From assembly GCF_045862745.1 (NCBI RefSeq), contig NZ_BQXN01000005.1, positions 50,979 to 114,978 on the forward strand: 64,000 nt of DNA. Direction: 5' to 3'. Under the pieces are notes generated by a model. It saw only the letters and a program-made list of their open reading frames with translations. It was not told the origin of the DNA and made no database searches. Of this stretch, positions 62,380 to 64,000 are shown piece by piece; within the stretch, counting starts at the first letter, position 1, and each line of letters begins with the position of its first letter. The translations under genes and the position numbers were made by a program. Source of the stretch: Furfurilactobacillus entadae. Lineage in GTDB: Bacteria > Bacillota > Bacilli > Lactobacillales > Lactobacillaceae.

Positions 62380-63714
62380 TTGACTACTGAAATTACCCCT
62401 GATCAAATTCACCGCTACCAAGATGAATTATCAGAACGCAAAGACGCTGCCATTTTAGAACGCGCCATTAAAAAGAACGGGATTCTTGCCACCGCGCAGG
62501 ATAACGCTGCTAACGTTGACATGACCCCCGTATTTTCGATTGATTTAGACACTGGCCACGTGGCCAACCAAAAGCAAAGTGGGCGTTGTTGGATGTTTGC
62601 AGCATTGAACACCATGCGTCACGCCATGAAGGATACCTTTAACCTTCCTGGTGACTTCGAACTTTCCCAAACGTACACTTACTTCTGGGATAAGTTTGAA
62701 AAGGCCAATTACTTCTATGAAAACGTCATCGCAACCGGTGATCAACCATTAACGGATCGTAAAGTTGCCTTCCTTATGACGACACCACAACAGGATGGTG
62801 GTCAGTGGGACATGATCTGTGCCATCATTGAAAAATATGGTGTTGTGCCCCAGTCTGTTATGCCAGAAACTTACAGTGCCACCAGTTCCAGTGACTTCAA
62901 CGGGTTGTTGAACCTGAAATTACGGAAAGACGCCGTTGAATTCCGGGAACTCGTTGCTGCACATGCAAGTCGTGCCGAACTGGATGAATTAAAAGATCGC
63001 AAACTTCAAGAAGTGTACCGGATGCTGGCTTACAGTTTCGGTGAACCCGTTCAACACTTCGACTTTGAGTATCGTGACGAGAAAAAGGCTTACCACCTTG
63101 ACCGTGATCTGACACCGAAGTCCTTCTATGACAAATACGTTGGCTGGGACCTTTCTCAGTACGTTTCCATCATCAACGCCCCAACCGCTGATAAGGCCTA
63201 CAACAAGACCTACTCCGTTGAAATGCTCGGAAACGTTGTAAACGGCCGGGAAGTTAAACACTTAAACGTTACTATGGCTGACTTCAAGAAACTTGCCATT
63301 ACGCAGCTTGAAGCTGGTCAAAGTGTCTGGTTTGGTTGTGACGTTGGCCAAAGTTCTGATCGGAAGGCCGGCATCATGGACACCAAGGTGTACGCCAAGG
63401 ACGAACTGTTTGACGTCGACTTCTCCATGAGTAAGGCAGAACGCCTCGACTACGGTGAAAGTCTCATGACGCACGCCATGGTGCTTACTGGTGTCGACTT
63501 GGTCGATGGCAAACCCACTAAGTGGAAGGTCGAAAATTCCTGGGGTGACAAGGTCGGCGATCAAGGTTACTTTGTTATGAGTGACGCGTGGATGGACCAA
63601 TACTGCTACCAAGTTGTTGTCAACAAAGCCTTCATGGCTGACGACCTCAAGGCAGCACAGGAACAAGCACCCGAACAATTACAACCATGGGACCCAATGG
63701 GCGCCCTTGCTTAA
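62380..63714 (+). CDS. pepC: Aminopeptidase C (bleomycin hydrolase family C1B)
   Basis: The 444-residue product starts at TTG 62380 (MTTEITPDQIHRYQDELSER), 8 bases after AAGGAG; a GTG at 62371 overlaps the SD. The catalytic Cys is in QSGRCWMFAALN, His in MTHAMVLTGV and Asn in WKVENSWGD. PepC is a cytoplasmic cysteine aminopeptidase of the lactobacillar peptide-use system. A TATACT (62343-62348) lies 31 bases before the start. Confidence 0.97.
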   Translation: MTTEITPDQIHRYQDELSERKDAAILERAIKKNGILATAQDNAANVDMTPVFSIDLDTGHVANQKQSGRCWMFAALNTMRHAMKDTFNLPGDFELSQTYTYFWDKFEKANYFYENVIATGDQPLTDRKVAFLMTTPQQDGGQWDMICAIIEKYGVVPQSVMPETYSATSSSDFNGLLNLKLRKDAVEFRELVAAHASRAELDELKDRKLQEVYRMLAYSFGEPVQHFDFEYRDEKKAYHLDRDLTPKSFYDKYVGWDLSQYVSIINAPTADKAYNKTYSVEMLGNVVNGREVKHLNVTMADFKKLAITQLEAGQSVWFGCDVGQSSDRKAGIMDTKVYAKDELFDVDFSMSKAERLDYGESLMTHAMVLTGVDLVDGKPTKWKVENSWGDKVGDQGYFVMSDAWMDQYCYQVVVNKAFMADDLKAAQEQAPEQLQPWDPMGALA

Positions 63715-63736
63715 CGTGTTTGTTCTGAGTAATCCG

Positions 63737-63754
63737 TTTATTGATCAATAAACA
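63737..63754. repeat. Short perfect palindrome after pepC
   Basis: GTTTATTG-ATCAATAAAC type 18-base palindrome, flanked by CGTGTTT/AAACACACG. It may form the 3' end of pepC mRNA; no T run follows. Confidence 0.4.
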
Positions 63755-63793
63755 CACGCCACTAAAAAGGCCCCACAACCGCGCAGCGTAATC

Positions 63794-63818
63794 TGACGTT
63801 TACCCAAAAAGTTGGAAC
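63794..63818. repeat. Probable terminal inverted repeat of an IS3-family element
   Basis: TGACGTTTACCCAAAAAGTTGGAAC resembles the CCCAAAAAGTTGGA ends of IS150-group elements and lies just beyond the transposase stop. The partner end is outside the window. Confidence 0.6.
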
Positions 63819-63834
63819 TAAATAGTTTTGTTAA

Positions 63835-64000
63835 TTAGGCAGTTAATTGCCGCTCGAAATCGAGTGGTGATTGACCGCCTAATTTTATTTGAATTCGCTT
63901 TTGATTGGAATAATTAATCCAGGAATTGATTGCTTTGGTTAGCTCTGAGGCGTTTGCGTATTGCTGTAAACTACCAATTTCAACTTTTAATTTACCAAAG
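63835..64000 (-). mobile_element. IS3-family transposase (OrfB/DDE), C-terminal part, 5' end outside window
   Basis: The minus-strand frame from the right edge to the stop at 63835-63837 gives about 54 residues, including INSWINYSNQKRIQIKLGG and SPLDFERQLTA, the C-terminus typical of IS3-family integrase-type transposases (pattern Y-N-x3-R-x2-x-L...SP). The catalytic core would lie to the right of the window. Confidence 0.85.

Noticed and set aside
2853..63714. Many open frames of 60-140 codons on the strand opposite ribosomal, rpoB/rpoC, clpC and other genes
   Set aside because: They lie wholly inside well-supported genes, have no proper SD, and read as biased shadows of the real coding frame.
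1..64000. CRISPR arrays
   Set aside because: No set of regularly spaced short direct repeats was seen anywhere in the window.
1..64000. rRNA genes, tmRNA, RNase P RNA or SRP RNA
   Set aside because: None of their conserved strings was found, including in the structured region 61405-61680.

Overview
The window looks like a chromosomal segment of a Lactobacillaceae bacterium, possibly a heterofermentative one. Supporting signs are a Firmicutes-type S10-spc-alpha ribosomal super-operon, zinc-type S14, CtsR-ClpC, D-lactate dehydrogenase, the peptidases PepC and PepD (C69), a deoxynucleoside kinase of the lactobacillar type, strong AGGAGG ribosome binding sites with many TTG/GTG starts, and T-box and lysine riboswitch leaders. 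I do not assign a genus.

Layout. 1-2600: the start of a type I restriction subunit gene (hsdR, running off the left edge), preceded by debris of hsdS in which the same C-terminal coding motif occurs on both strands. 2853-8220: an acid-sugar operon (2-hydroxyacid dehydrogenase, PfkB kinase, GntP-like permease, TIM-barrel isomerase, 85-residue unknown) divergent from a LacI regulator. The gene set parallels the Pseudomonas kguE-kguK-kguD/ptxS system for 2-ketogluconate, and the intergenic region carries an 11-base match to the PtxS operator plus a cre-like site. 8551-28068: rpsI, rplM, truA, ecfT-ecfA2-ecfA1, a secreted FMN_bind-like protein, then rplQ back to rpsJ in conserved order, all on the minus strand from one recognisable S10 promoter. 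28209-30291: nicotinamidase-like hydrolase and a C69 dipeptidase on the plus strand. 30369-33669: fusA, rpsG, rpsL with promoter. 33777-36621: prepilin peptidase, then an ArsR-type regulator overlapping the SD of an oleate hydratase gene. 36923-44226: rpoC and rpoB, both with TTG starts. 44482-53489: TetR regulator, clpC, ctsR with a CtsR box, tenA, ldhD, an EamA transporter, two unknown genes and a DHH phosphoesterase. 53662-54127: five tRNA genes (transcribed Leu, Thr, Gly, Arg, Pro). 54383-58910: serS behind a T-box, a deoxynucleoside kinase, and a lysine permease behind a lysine riboswitch. 58991-63714: Rrf2-type regulator, GNAT enzyme, alpha/beta hydrolase, a 240-base hairpin-rich leader before another GNAT gene, and pepC. 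The right edge enters an IS3-family element.

Most of the window is core machinery. The less ordinary parts are the 2-ketogluconate-type operon and its operators, the inverted hsdS remnants, the FMN_bind-like gene set between rplQ and ecfA1, two nested palindromes that keep a common core while their stems covary, and the structured leader at 61405-61680. All functions are read from sequence motifs and gene order; no database search was run.
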